A stretch of DNA of 64,000 bases, from the NCBI RefSeq assembly GCF_016801985.1, contig NZ_JAEVLS010000002.1:186001-250000 (forward strand), written 5' to 3'. The position numbers were made by a program, and so were the translations under genes. Source of the DNA: Steroidobacter gossypii (lineage in GTDB: Bacteria; Pseudomonadota; Gammaproteobacteria; Steroidobacterales; Steroidobacteraceae). Within the stretch, counting starts at the first letter, position 1; each line of letters starts with the position of its first letter. The notes below the pieces were generated by a model. The model was not told where the DNA came from. It did not search any database and saw only the letters and a program-made list of their open reading frames with translations. Positions 7,050 through 15,088 of this stretch are shown here, piece by piece.

Positions 7050-8708
7050 GTGCTGAAATGGATGCTGTATGCGACGCTGGTCGCTGCGCTGGCCGGTCTG
7101 GCTGCGGTTGCCTGGGAACGTGCCGCCTCGCTTGGTCGATTCCCATCCCGATGGGCGTGGGTAGCGGCAATGGCCTTGTCAGTCTCCATTCCGCTCATTC
7201 AAACGTTCGCGCCGGTTCCCGTAAGCGAGCGAATTCTGGAGGTCGTGGGAGCTCCGGCGGTCACCAACTTCGATGCCATGGGCTCGTCCGGAGTTTCGAT
7301 CCAGGCGCCACTCATACAGAACGTCGGGACGCAGGCGATCGACCAGTGGTTGGGTGCCCTCTGGCTATGTTTATCGGCAGCGGCATCGATCATGTTCGCG
7401 CTCGGACTTCATGCGGTGAGGCGAGAGCAGCGGCTTGGGGAGGTCACCGTCGTTGCGGGTCACCAGGTCGTGATCACTGAAAGCATCGGGCCTGCCGTCG
7501 TCGGCCTGATGAATCCAGTCATTCTTGTTCCGGGGTGGATTCGCCAGATGAGCGCCCGCCAGCGGGAGATGGTGATTGCGCACGAACTGCAGCATGTCCG
7601 AGCGAAGGACCAATGGCTGATTGGCGCCGCCATCGGCGTGTTGATTGTTTTTCCCTGGAACCTCGCACTGTGGTGGCACCTCAAAAAGCTGCGATTGGCC
7701 ATCGAGCTGGATTGCGATCGACGCGTGCTCCGAACTCGGTTCGAGGCCGGCGAGTACGGTCAGGTGCTTGTCGATGCGGCGTCACTAGGCGCACACGACA
7801 GGGTTGTCGTTCCGGCGCTGATCGAATCTGCATCGTCGCTCGAGAAGAGAATCCGATCGATGCTCCGTTCGCGCGGAGCGCACGACAAGCCATTGACCGC
7901 GCTTCTCGCGCTTGCGTCCATGGCGATCTGCGCGTCCGCTGCAGCATTGGATCCGCCCGCCGGTCGCCCGTGGACACCGCATCGGACCGCAGGATCAGTC
8001 GATGGCGTGCCTCGCGTGCTCTCTCCGCAGAAGGAGCTGGAACTGCAGTGGCAGTCGCTCGTGGAGGTCCTTGCCCACTTCGAGCCGGGCATGTTGAACA
8101 CCGACCGGTCCAAGACGCCGTTTGTATTCATCGCCGCGGACAAGGACGGCCGCGTGGTTCGCCATCACCTCGAGTTTCGGCCCGCGTGGCAGGACAATCC
8201 GATTCCCAGCGACGAGTTGCAAAACATGTTCGTCGAGCTGCTCGGTCAGCCAGCCGCCACGACTCCCTTGTTTCTACAACTGAGCCTGGCCTCGATGCGA
8301 TTCGGCCCGAACCCGGCCATGGTGATTCTGGGAGTGAATCCAGGCGCCACGGCTCTCGACGCGGCGGCGCCTGCTATCGATCTGTCTGCGATCCAACGGG
8401 ACCGCCGCTGGCTGGAGCCGCTGCTGATCGACAAAACGAACAATGAGCGCCTCATGATCGAACGCGCCGATCCGGCCGCGCTCAACGTTGGCCTCGCCAA
8501 GGGAACGGAGCTGTGGATAGCGTTGAGCGCGGAGGGGCAATTCGTTCGGGGAGGGCGGCGAAACATCATCGCCGATCCGAACGAATCACGGCATTTCGTC
8601 GAGAACGCTCTGCCGGGGGCTCATATCGGCGACATCGCGCGGGGTACGGCGGTGAGGGATGCCAAAGGAAACCGCGTTACGGTGGCCTGGCACTGGCTGC
8701 AGCAGTAA
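7050..8708 (+). CDS. M56-family metallopeptidase, BlaR1-type membrane sensor
   Basis: The 552-residue protein starts at GTG 7050, directly after the repressor stop. Hydrophobic segments fall at about 3-22, 37-54, 103-122 and after the protease domain (191-206), with a further one near 280-296. The M56 zinc site is H178-E-L-Q-H182, followed by the DCDRRVLR region. In BlaR1, signal sensing activates this cytoplasmic protease, which removes BlaI. The C-terminal region (about 300-552) carries no SxxK penicillin-binding sensor that I can recognise. The inducer is therefore probably not a beta-lactam bound as in BlaR1. Confidence 0.85.
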   Translation: MLKWMLYATLVAALAGLAAVAWERAASLGRFPSRWAWVAAMALSVSIPLIQTFAPVPVSERILEVVGAPAVTNFDAMGSSGVSIQAPLIQNVGTQAIDQWLGALWLCLSAAASIMFALGLHAVRREQRLGEVTVVAGHQVVITESIGPAVVGLMNPVILVPGWIRQMSARQREMVIAHELQHVRAKDQWLIGAAIGVLIVFPWNLALWWHLKKLRLAIELDCDRRVLRTRFEAGEYGQVLVDAASLGAHDRVVVPALIESASSLEKRIRSMLRSRGAHDKPLTALLALASMAICASAAALDPPAGRPWTPHRTAGSVDGVPRVLSPQKELELQWQSLVEVLAHFEPGMLNTDRSKTPFVFIAADKDGRVVRHHLEFRPAWQDNPIPSDELQNMFVELLGQPAATTPLFLQLSLASMRFGPNPAMVILGVNPGATALDAAAPAIDLSAIQRDRRWLEPLLIDKTNNERLMIERADPAALNVGLAKGTELWIALSAEGQFVRGGRRNIIADPNESRHFVENALPGAHIGDIARGTAVRDAKGNRVTVAWHWLQQ

Positions 8709-8799
8709 TTCCAGCGTCTTCCGATGTCTGCGATGTCGAAACATTGATCGGGATCGGCGCGTTCACGCTTGGGCAGCGGGAACCGGGGATCGCCAATCG

Positions 8800-9900
8800 A
8801 TGAAAGCCAGTGCACGGACCGAGACGCTCGAGGTGCAGCCGCCGGTGGAGCCGATGTTGGCCAAGTTGGCCGACGAGCTGCCGGAGGGCGCCTACCTATA
8901 TGAGCCCAAGTGGGACGGGTTCCGGGCCATCGTGTTTCGGGGCAAGGACGATGTGTATATCCAGAGCCGCGACTCGCGGCCGCTCGATCGTTACTTCCCG
9001 GAATTGCACGAAACATTGCTGAAGCGCTTGCCGCGCAACTGCGTGGTGGATGGAGAAATAGTGATCGCGACGGAGCGGGGGCTCGACTTCGATGCGCTTC
9101 AGCTGCGGCTGCATCCGGCGGCGTCTCGCGTGCAGAAGCTGGCGAAAGAAACGCCGTCGTCGTTTGTCGCTTTCGATTTGCTCGCGACCGCACGGCGCAA
9201 TCTGATGGAGCAACCGCAAGCCGAGCGACGTGCGGCGCTCGAGAGATTGCTGGGCGATGTCGAGGTGCCCGTCTACGTCACACCGGTCACCCGAGATCGA
9301 GCCACGGCGCTCGACTGGCTGACGCGCTTCGAAGGCGCCGGACTGGACGGCGTGATCGCGAAACCGGAGTCGGGGGTGTACCAGCCGGGCAAGCGAGCGA
9401 TGATCAAGGTCAAACACGCGCGCACCGCCGAGTGCGTGGTCGCCGGGTTCCGCTGGCACAAGAGCGGCAAGGATGCAGTAGGTTCGTTACTGCTCGGTCT
9501 ATATGACGACAACGGAGTGCTTCAGCACGTGGGCGTGACTTCCTCGTTCACGATGGCGGTGCGCAAGCAACTCGTCAAAGAGCTCGCGCCACTTCGCAAG
9601 AATGCCATGGAAGATCATCCGTGGCGCGAGTGGGGCGGAGCCGCCGCCGAAGCGAGTCGCATGCCCGGTGGGCAGAGTCGCTGGAGTGCCGGCAAGGATC
9701 TGTCATGGGAGCCGCTAAGGATCGAGCGCGTGTGCGAAGTGAAGTACGACCACATGCAGGGCGACCGCTTCCGGCATGCGGCCATTTTCCTTCGCTGGCG
9801 CCCCGACAAGCCACCCGAGGATTGTCGTTACGATCAGCTCGAAGTCACCAGGCCCTACGAGTTGGAGCGAATCTTTTCATCTGGATCGAGCGGCTCCTGA
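8800..9900 (+). CDS. ATP-dependent DNA ligase, LigC/LigD ligase-domain type
   Basis: The 366-residue protein is a stand-alone ATP-dependent ligase. The nucleotidyl-transfer lysine is K37 in EPKWDGFRA. Further conserved motifs are VDGEIVIA (about 78-85), SSFVAFDLLA, GLDGVIAKPESGVY and MIKVKHART. A C-terminal OB-fold domain has GSLLLGLYDDNGVLQHVG and VCEVKYDHMQGDRFRH. This is the LIG module of bacterial end-joining LigD without the polymerase and phosphoesterase parts. The ATG at 8800 begins just before the conserved domain. Its 3' end overlaps the convergent polymerase-domain gene by 46 bp. Confidence 0.9.
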   Translation: MKASARTETLEVQPPVEPMLAKLADELPEGAYLYEPKWDGFRAIVFRGKDDVYIQSRDSRPLDRYFPELHETLLKRLPRNCVVDGEIVIATERGLDFDALQLRLHPAASRVQKLAKETPSSFVAFDLLATARRNLMEQPQAERRAALERLLGDVEVPVYVTPVTRDRATALDWLTRFEGAGLDGVIAKPESGVYQPGKRAMIKVKHARTAECVVAGFRWHKSGKDAVGSLLLGLYDDNGVLQHVGVTSSFTMAVRKQLVKELAPLRKNAMEDHPWREWGGAAAEASRMPGGQSRWSAGKDLSWEPLRIERVCEVKYDHMQGDRFRHAAIFLRWRPDKPPEDCRYDQLEVTRPYELERIFSSGSSGS

Positions 9901-11111
9901 GCCGGCCGCAGCGCTTCCGGAACGTGCTGTAGATTGATGCGGATCCGAGTCCAGGTGCTGTAGCGGCCGCGCATTGCATCCACCAGAACGTCGGCGGGCT
10001 GTAAATGCATTGCTGCTTCCGAGTGCCGCGCTTTCCAGCGCTCCAAACCCGCTAACGCATCTTCCTTGCGCCGGGCGCGCCCGATCTCGATGAGCGGCAG
10101 TTTGGGCTTGCGGGTGGACTTGCGCTTGGACGGCTGAACGCGCGGCGGCTCCGAATCTTGCTTGCGGTAATGAGGCGGCCAGGGCGCATCGCCCAGACCC
10201 TGCTGCTCGAACAATTCAAGCAGCCCCTCGATCGAGCCGGCATGCTCATCGATACCGGCGTGCAGGTCGCCCAGCTTCTTGAAGCGGGCGGGCAGTGTGA
10301 GCAGGGTGAAATCCTCCGGCTCGCAATGATCGACTTCATCCCACGTGAGCGGCGCCGAGACACGTGCGTCCGGCTTCGGCCGCACGGAATACGCAGCGGC
10401 GACGGTGCGATCCTTTGCATTCTGGTTGTAATCCACGAACACACCCTGGCGCTCCTCTTTCCACCACGCACTGGTGGCGAGTTTCGGCGCGCGGCGCTCG
10501 ACTTCGCGTGCCAGCGCCAGAGCTGCAAGTCGCACTTCATCGAAGCTCCAACGAGGCTGGATACGCACGCAGATATGCATGCCGCGTGAACCCGATGTCT
10601 TGGGCCAGCCAACCAGTTTGTAATCATCGAGCACCGCTCGAGCCACCGCGGTGACTTGCTGGATCTGTTTCCATGTGACGCCAGGCACAGGGTCCAGATC
10701 GACGCGCAGCTCGTCGGGATGATCGAGATCGTCGGCTCGCACTGGATGCGGATGCAACTCGAGGCAAGCGAGATTCGCCATCCACGCAAGCGCCGCAGCG
10801 TCGCGCGGTACGACTTCGTCCGCGGCACGGCCGGAGGGGAAGCGCAGCTCCACGACTTCGATCCACGGCGGCCGACTGCTCGGCGCACGCTTCTGATAGA
10901 AGTGATCGCCCTCGATGCCGTTCGGATAGCGCACCAGCATGTTGGGCCGACCGCCGGCGCCACGCAGGGCGCCTTCGCTCACTGCGATGTAATAACGGAC
11001 CAGGTCGAGCTTGGTGAGCTTGGGCTGGGGGAACAGCACCTTGTCCGGATTCGAGATCGTCACCTCGCGATCCGCGATGTTGAGAATTTCGGCTGAGCTG
11101 TTCTTGGCCAT
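9855..11111 (-). CDS. LigD polymerase/primase-domain protein
   Basis: The 418-residue protein contains the archaeo-eukaryotic-primase-like polymerase domain of LigD. The catalytic acidic pair is D138/D140 in ELRVDLDP, and the substrate-binding segment is KTSGSRGMH (171-179). Other conserved stretches are NPDKVLFPQP near the start and YNQNAKDRTVAAAYS. It adds nucleotides, including ribonucleotides, at broken DNA ends. After the domain (about 320 on) comes a basic linker and a tail of about 90 residues of unknown nature. The ATG at 11111 is chosen because homology begins there. No Ku gene is in the window. Confidence 0.88.
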   Translation of the reverse strand: MAKNSSAEILNIADREVTISNPDKVLFPQPKLTKLDLVRYYIAVSEGALRGAGGRPNMLVRYPNGIEGDHFYQKRAPSSRPPWIEVVELRFPSGRAADEVVPRDAAALAWMANLACLELHPHPVRADDLDHPDELRVDLDPVPGVTWKQIQQVTAVARAVLDDYKLVGWPKTSGSRGMHICVRIQPRWSFDEVRLAALALAREVERRAPKLATSAWWKEERQGVFVDYNQNAKDRTVAAAYSVRPKPDARVSAPLTWDEVDHCEPEDFTLLTLPARFKKLGDLHAGIDEHAGSIEGLLELFEQQGLGDAPWPPHYRKQDSEPPRVQPSKRKSTRKPKLPLIEIGRARRKEDALAGLERWKARHSEAAMHLQPADVLVDAMRGRYSTWTRIRINLQHVPEALRPAQEPLDPDEKIRSNS

Positions 11112-11335
11112 GATGTGGGCAGCCCTTTCGCGTCGATGGTTCCTGTGGCGATACAGACGCAACGACCACGCCGCCGGCCGGTTCCAGGCGAAGGGCCGAT
11201 TTGCACGGGGCAGCAGGCGCTTAACGCCGTTTAACGCCGATTCACGGGGCTGAACTTGGGCAGCACGCGCCAAGGTGGGAAAGTCTTCGCCACACCGGAA
11301 CGCCCCGAAAATCTCAAATCCATAGGAATCCCGCA

Positions 11336-12157
11336 GTGAACACCATTAGCAGCAAAGACGGCACCCAGATCTATTACAAGGACTGGGGCCGCGGTCCGGT
11401 GGTGACCTTCTCCCACGGTTGGCCGCTCAACTCCGATGCGTGGGACGGGCAAATGCATTTTCTGGCGCAACAGGGATTTCGCGTGGTCGCACACGATCGC
11501 CGCGGTCACGGCCGGTCCGAGCAGGCGTCTTCGAACAACGACATGAATGGTTACGCCGACGATCTGGCCGCCGTCATCGAGACGTTGGATCTGAAGAACA
11601 TCACCATGGTGGGGCATTCGACTGGTGGTGGCGAGGTCGTGCGATACATCGGCCGGCATGGCACCAAGCGCGTCGCCAAAGCCGTGCTGATCGGCGCAGT
11701 GCCGCCGCTCATGGTGAAAACGGCCGCCCATCCCGAAGGTATTCCGCTGGAAGTATTCGACGGTCTGCGCGCGTCCCTGGCCAAGGATCGTTCGCAGTTC
11801 TACCAGGAGTTCGCGATCCCGTTCTTCGGCGCAAATCGGGACGGCGCCAAAGTCTCGCAAGGCACGCTCGATCAGTTCTGGCTGTGGAGCATGCAGGCGG
11901 GCCTGAAGAACGCGTACGAGTGTATCAAGGCGTTTTCGGAGACCGACTTCACCGAAGATCTGCAAAAGATCGATGTGCCCACGCTGATCATGCACGGTGA
12001 AGACGATCAGATCGTGCCGGTCAACGAGACCGGCAGAAAATCCGAAAAGCTCATCAAGGGCGCCAAGGCCATCTATTACCCCGGCGCGCCGCATGGTCTG
12101 ACCGCCACCCATCTGGATCGGATCAACGCGGATCTACTCGCTTTCCTCCGTAGCTGA
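11336..12157 (+). CDS. Cofactor-free haloperoxidase-type alpha/beta hydrolase
   Basis: The 273-residue protein matches the non-haem chloroperoxidase/esterase group: [13 protein letters not shown] at the start, oxyanion loop [21 protein letters not shown], nucleophile elbow GHSTGG with Ser95, acid region [10 protein letters not shown] and catalytic His in GAPHGLT. It is cytoplasmic. The family hydrolyses esters and, with organic acids and peroxide, perhydrolyses them; haloperoxidase activity is incidental. It starts at GTG 11336 after an AGGA box. An AraC regulator and an SDR follow closely, suggesting one operon. Confidence 0.85.
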   Translation: MNTISSKDGTQIYYKDWGRGPVVTFSHGWPLNSDAWDGQMHFLAQQGFRVVAHDRRGHGRSEQASSNNDMNGYADDLAAVIETLDLKNITMVGHSTGGGEVVRYIGRHGTKRVAKAVLIGAVPPLMVKTAAHPEGIPLEVFDGLRASLAKDRSQFYQEFAIPFFGANRDGAKVSQGTLDQFWLWSMQAGLKNAYECIKAFSETDFTEDLQKIDVPTLIMHGEDDQIVPVNETGRKSEKLIKGAKAIYYPGAPHGLTATHLDRINADLLAFLRS

Positions 12158-12167
12158 GATCAAAAAC

Positions 12168-12773
12168 ATGGACAACTCAATGCTCTCGTTCGCGCTCACG
12201 AGCGCGGACCCTCCTGGCAGCCTCGGCCTTGCGACTTACTCGACTTCGGAGTCGAAGCACGGCTTTTCACTCTCACAAATGCACTCGGTGATGGCAGAAC
12301 TGTGCTCCGCCGTCAGGTGCGCGCTCGACGACGAGCGCGTCACGGCCGAGGAGAGCCTGCGGCGTGCTACTGAAGTTCTGCAGAAAATGGGCGGCGCCGA
12401 AGCTGCTGCCAAGCCGGAGCAACCCATCCGCGGCGGCTTGTCGCCGTGGCAGATCCGCAAGGTGACCAGTCACGTCGAAGCCAATCTGGATCGGCCCATC
12501 ACCAATGGCGAGCTGGCCGAGCTGGTGCGCTTGAATGCGTCACATTTCGGACGTGCGTTCCGAAACAGCTTCGGCGAGCCTCCGCACGAGTATGTGATCC
12601 GGCGTCGTGTGGAGCGCGCGCAGGGACTCATGTTGTCGACGGATGCATCTCTGAGCGACATCGCTTTGGAGTGCGGCCTGGCCGATCAATCGCACCTGAC
12701 TCGACTGTTTCGCAGAATCGTGGGCGAGAGCCCGCGCGCTTGGCGTCGGGCGCGCATGGGCGCGCCGGCGTGA
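12168..12773 (+). CDS. Short AraC-family transcriptional regulator
   Basis: The 201-residue protein has a C-terminal AraC DNA-binding domain (about 88-190) with two helix-turn-helix units, ITNGELAELVRLNASHFGRA and LSDIALECGLADQSHLTRLF, and the family end motif GESPRAWRR. The N-terminal ~80 residues are too short for the usual cupin sensor domain and match nothing I recognise. They include a region MHSVMAELCSAVRCALDDE that may be an amphipathic dimerisation segment. It sits 10 bp after the haloperoxidase gene and probably regulates this operon; the signal is unknown. Confidence 0.85.
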   Translation: MDNSMLSFALTSADPPGSLGLATYSTSESKHGFSLSQMHSVMAELCSAVRCALDDERVTAEESLRRATEVLQKMGGAEAAAKPEQPIRGGLSPWQIRKVTSHVEANLDRPITNGELAELVRLNASHFGRAFRNSFGEPPHEYVIRRRVERAQGLMLSTDASLSDIALECGLADQSHLTRLFRRIVGESPRAWRRARMGAPA

Positions 12774-12796
12774 ATCTTTCCAAGGAGATGTCTTTA

Positions 12797-13546
12797 GTGA
12801 ACGTGAAGAATCAAGCCGTCGTCATCACGGGTGGCGGCGCTGGCATCGGCCTGGCGGCAGCGCGCCTGTTCGCCAGCGCCGGCGCGAATGTTTTAATCAC
12901 CGGCCGGCGCGCCTCCAAACTCGAAGAGACCACCAGGCAGGAGCCTCGGATCGCATCGCTAATCGCCGATGTCGCGGATCCTCAGGATGCGCAACGTACC
13001 ATTGACCGGGCCATCGAGCTGTGGGGCCGCATCGACGTGCTGGTCAACAACGCGGGTGCAGGCGCACCGATGGCGCTAGCCGATACAACGCTTGAACATC
13101 TGAAGTCGATCTACGCCGTGAACACGATGGGTCCGACGCTGCTCGCGGCTGCCGCCGTTGCACATCTCGTGAAATCGCGCGGCTCCATCATCAATATCTC
13201 GAGCAGCCTTGGCACCAAGGCAGTGGCCGGATTCGGAGACTACTGTGCGAGCAAAGCGGCTTTGGAACAACTGACGCGTTGCTGGGCGCTGGAGCTGGCG
13301 CCACACGGGGTGCGAGTGAACGCCATTGCCTCCGGGCCGGTGGAGTCGGATTTCCTGCGCGATCGCATGGGGCTCTCGTCGGCCGAAGTCGCAGCGGTGA
13401 AGGAACAGGAGCGCAAGGTCATTCCGATCGGCCGTCGTGGCGTGCCCGAGGACGTGGCGCGTTGGATTGTCGCGCTGGCCAGTCGCGACGCCGATTGGGT
13501 GACTGGCCAGGTGTTCGCCATCGATGGCGGCTTCACCCTGGTTTAA
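12797..13546 (+). CDS. SDR-family oxidoreductase
   Basis: The 249-residue classical short-chain dehydrogenase has cofactor motif TGGGAGIG (11-18), structural motif NNAGAG, catalytic Tyr149 and Lys153 in the YCASK motif, and the usual C terminus TGQVFAIDGGF. GTG 12797 is preferred because AAGGAG (12782-12787) lies 9 nt upstream. An ATG at 12788 would leave no spacing. An Asp at the end of strand 2 is absent (ITGRRASK), which favours NADP(H). The substrate is unknown; linkage to the haloperoxidase and AraC gene suggests a stress- or solvent-induced detoxification unit. Confidence 0.85.
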   Translation: MNVKNQAVVITGGGAGIGLAAARLFASAGANVLITGRRASKLEETTRQEPRIASLIADVADPQDAQRTIDRAIELWGRIDVLVNNAGAGAPMALADTTLEHLKSIYAVNTMGPTLLAAAAVAHLVKSRGSIINISSSLGTKAVAGFGDYCASKAALEQLTRCWALELAPHGVRVNAIASGPVESDFLRDRMGLSSAEVAAVKEQERKVIPIGRRGVPEDVARWIVALASRDADWVTGQVFAIDGGFTLV

Positions 13547-13890
13547 GCCTGCAAGTACCAGGGATCTCGCCAACTCAGCTCCGCAACGATTGCGGAGCTG
13601 CTGTCTGCGCCGGTGGGGAAGGTGTCGGCGATGATCAGTTTCAGCTGCACCTCGCGTTGGGTGCGCACGCGCAGATCCTTGCTCCAGAGATGTTGGTGCG
13701 CGAGCCAGACCGGCAGCGGATCATCCCCGTCCGCGGTGGGTTCGAGCCGAACGGATATCACCAAAGCGGACGGCGTCTCGACCGCCCATAGATGGCGAAT
13801 CGCCGCATGGTCGCAGTACCAATCCTCGAGGGCAGTTGCGATGTCCGTGGGCCGGGGTTCGGGAAGCGAGCAGCGTGGGATGGCGTTCAT
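13543..13890 (-). CDS. Conserved-looking protein of unknown function (115 aa)
   Basis: I do not recognise this family. The predicted soluble protein has no signal peptide. Its centre alternates beta-like segments (SALVISVRLEP, VQLKLIIADTF, SSSAIVAELSW) with a Trp-rich, charged composition, suggesting a small beta-sheet domain. Its stop shares the TTAA at 13543-13546 with the convergent SDR gene. It lies 20 bp downstream of the 302-residue gene on the same strand and probably ends a three-gene operon. The start ATG 13890 has no convincing ribosome-binding site, so an upstream start or coupling to the previous gene is possible. Confidence 0.5.
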   Translation of the reverse strand: MNAIPRCSLPEPRPTDIATALEDWYCDHAAIRHLWAVETPSALVISVRLEPTADGDDPLPVWLAHQHLWSKDLRVRTQREVQLKLIIADTFPTGADSSSAIVAELSWRDPWYLQA

Positions 13891-13910
13891 GCGAGAAGCG
13901 TCCAGGTCGA

Positions 13911-14783
13911 TCAGAGTCTGCCGGCGAGCCACATCGCCACATTGCGAACATAGCGGTGGATCGATGCCATCCCACGAGCGTCGTTCGGCAGGACGTACAC
14001 GGGAGTTTCGCTCACAAAGTCGGGAGAGCCGCGAGTTGGATCCCAGTTGTAGTCGGCGAAGTGATGAAATGTGGATTGCACGATCGCCGGGCCGGCCGTG
14101 TCCGAGCGCTCGAAAGCGACCGCAATGTTGAAGCGCTGGCCGCTCGCCAGGCTGGTGCCGGTTGCAATCACGCGTGCGGAAGGATCCGATTCCGGTGCGA
14201 TGACGGCGCCTTCGTGCGGATGGGCAGGGAGATACATGACCGTGCCCGTTTCCGCGTCTGTATCGCGCATGACCGGGTGCACCGGTAGCTCCGCTCGCAC
14301 ACGCTGCACATCGCCGTTTGCACCCGAGTGAAAATTCGGCCACTGGATCTGTGGCGTACCGCGATCGTCCGGCGGCGGCACCGGACCTGTGACATTGTGC
14401 GTGTGAAACAGATTGGCCGCGCCGACCGAGCCAAGAGTGCAAACGGAACAGCCCAAGTCCATGTGATCGCGTGCCAGCAGCAGTCCGCCGCCGCGAGCTC
14501 GGAATCGCTGGATCCCTGCACCATCCTCCTCGTGCAGGCCATCGCCTACATCGACTGCAAACAACCACAGCTCGTCATATGAGGAACGATCCAGCGTCGA
14601 GAGCACCGAGTCCGGCGCGCCGACCGCGTCGCGATCTCGAGCCGTGACCTGGAGCAGCGGCGAGCCGTCAGGGGCTCGCAGCGAAGTCAGATATTCGCGC
14701 AGCATCGAGAAACGACCGATGTGCCAGTCGTTGTCCGTGGTCTCGATGGTCGTCTGCAGCAGGATTCGAGTGGGCTTGATCAT
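13911..14783 (-). CDS. Unknown protein with a ThuA/GATase-1-like fold signature
   Basis: The 290-residue protein starts at complement ATG 14781-14783, overlapping the upstream stop as ATGA. It has no signal peptide. RILLQTTIETTDNDWHIGRF at the N terminus, the central segment YDELWLFAVDVGDGL followed by IQRFRARGGGLLLARDH, and a later VRNVAMWLAG resemble ThuA-like type-1 glutamine-amidotransferase folds, in which a flexible wall of the protein is built after a G-G-G-L-L turn. Catalytic Cys/His cannot be confirmed, though C-S-V-C follows the turn. Function unknown. Confidence 0.5.
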   Translation of the reverse strand: MIKPTRILLQTTIETTDNDWHIGRFSMLREYLTSLRAPDGSPLLQVTARDRDAVGAPDSVLSTLDRSSYDELWLFAVDVGDGLHEEDGAGIQRFRARGGGLLLARDHMDLGCSVCTLGSVGAANLFHTHNVTGPVPPPDDRGTPQIQWPNFHSGANGDVQRVRAELPVHPVMRDTDAETGTVMYLPAHPHEGAVIAPESDPSARVIATGTSLASGQRFNIAVAFERSDTAGPAIVQSTFHHFADYNWDPTRGSPDFVSETPVYVLPNDARGMASIHRYVRNVAMWLAGRL

Positions 14784-14971
14784 TGCGGCTGCTTCCATGC
14801 CGCGCAGTAGTCGTAGCACACGTGCAGTTCCTTGATAACCGTCAGGATCTGCTCCGAGGTCAGCACCACTACCGCATCCTTGGATTGCTCGATGACGGCA
14901 CGGCCGTCCTCGGTCATGTAGACCTTGGTCTGTCTCGAGTCCGCGCTGTCCGCACGCACGTCCGCATTCAT
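14780..14971 (-). CDS. Small hypothetical protein (63 aa)
   Basis: The small soluble protein contains a predicted beta-hairpin (TKVYMTEDGRAVIEQS) and a helix (TSEQILTVIKELHVCYDYC), with two cysteines near the C terminus. Its start is the complement ATG 14969-14971, preceded by GGGAGG. Its stop overlaps the start of the 290-residue unknown gene, so the two are translationally coupled. A regulatory or adaptor role for that neighbour is only a guess. Confidence 0.55.
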   Translation of the reverse strand: MNADVRADSADSRQTKVYMTEDGRAVIEQSKDAVVVLTSEQILTVIKELHVCYDYCAAWKQPQ

Positions 14972-14998
14972 GGAGCGCCTCCCAACGTATCGTCTCGA

Positions 14999-15028
14999 CT
15001 GTCGCGGGTGATGTTCCACCCGCGACAG
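14999..15028 (-). terminator. Strong hairpin after the rhamnose-dehydrogenase-like gene
   Basis: A perfect 12-bp GC-rich stem (14999-15010 with 15017-15028) encloses a 6-nt loop. It lies 60 bp past the stop of the SDR at 15089 and 28 bp before the start of the 63-residue gene, both on the minus strand. No T-run follows on either strand, so this may be a U-less terminator, an mRNA-stabilising hairpin or a protein-binding dyad. Confidence 0.5.
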
Positions 15029-15088
15029 CAGGAATACTTGAAGGATCGAGGCGCGACTTGGACGGGCGCAGGTTACGCCCGAGCGAAG

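Noticed and set aside
11221-11239. Direct repeat TTAACGCCG at 11221-11229 and 11231-11239
   Set aside because: Two short copies only, with no partner elsewhere and no clear role in the 224-bp region before the haloperoxidase gene.
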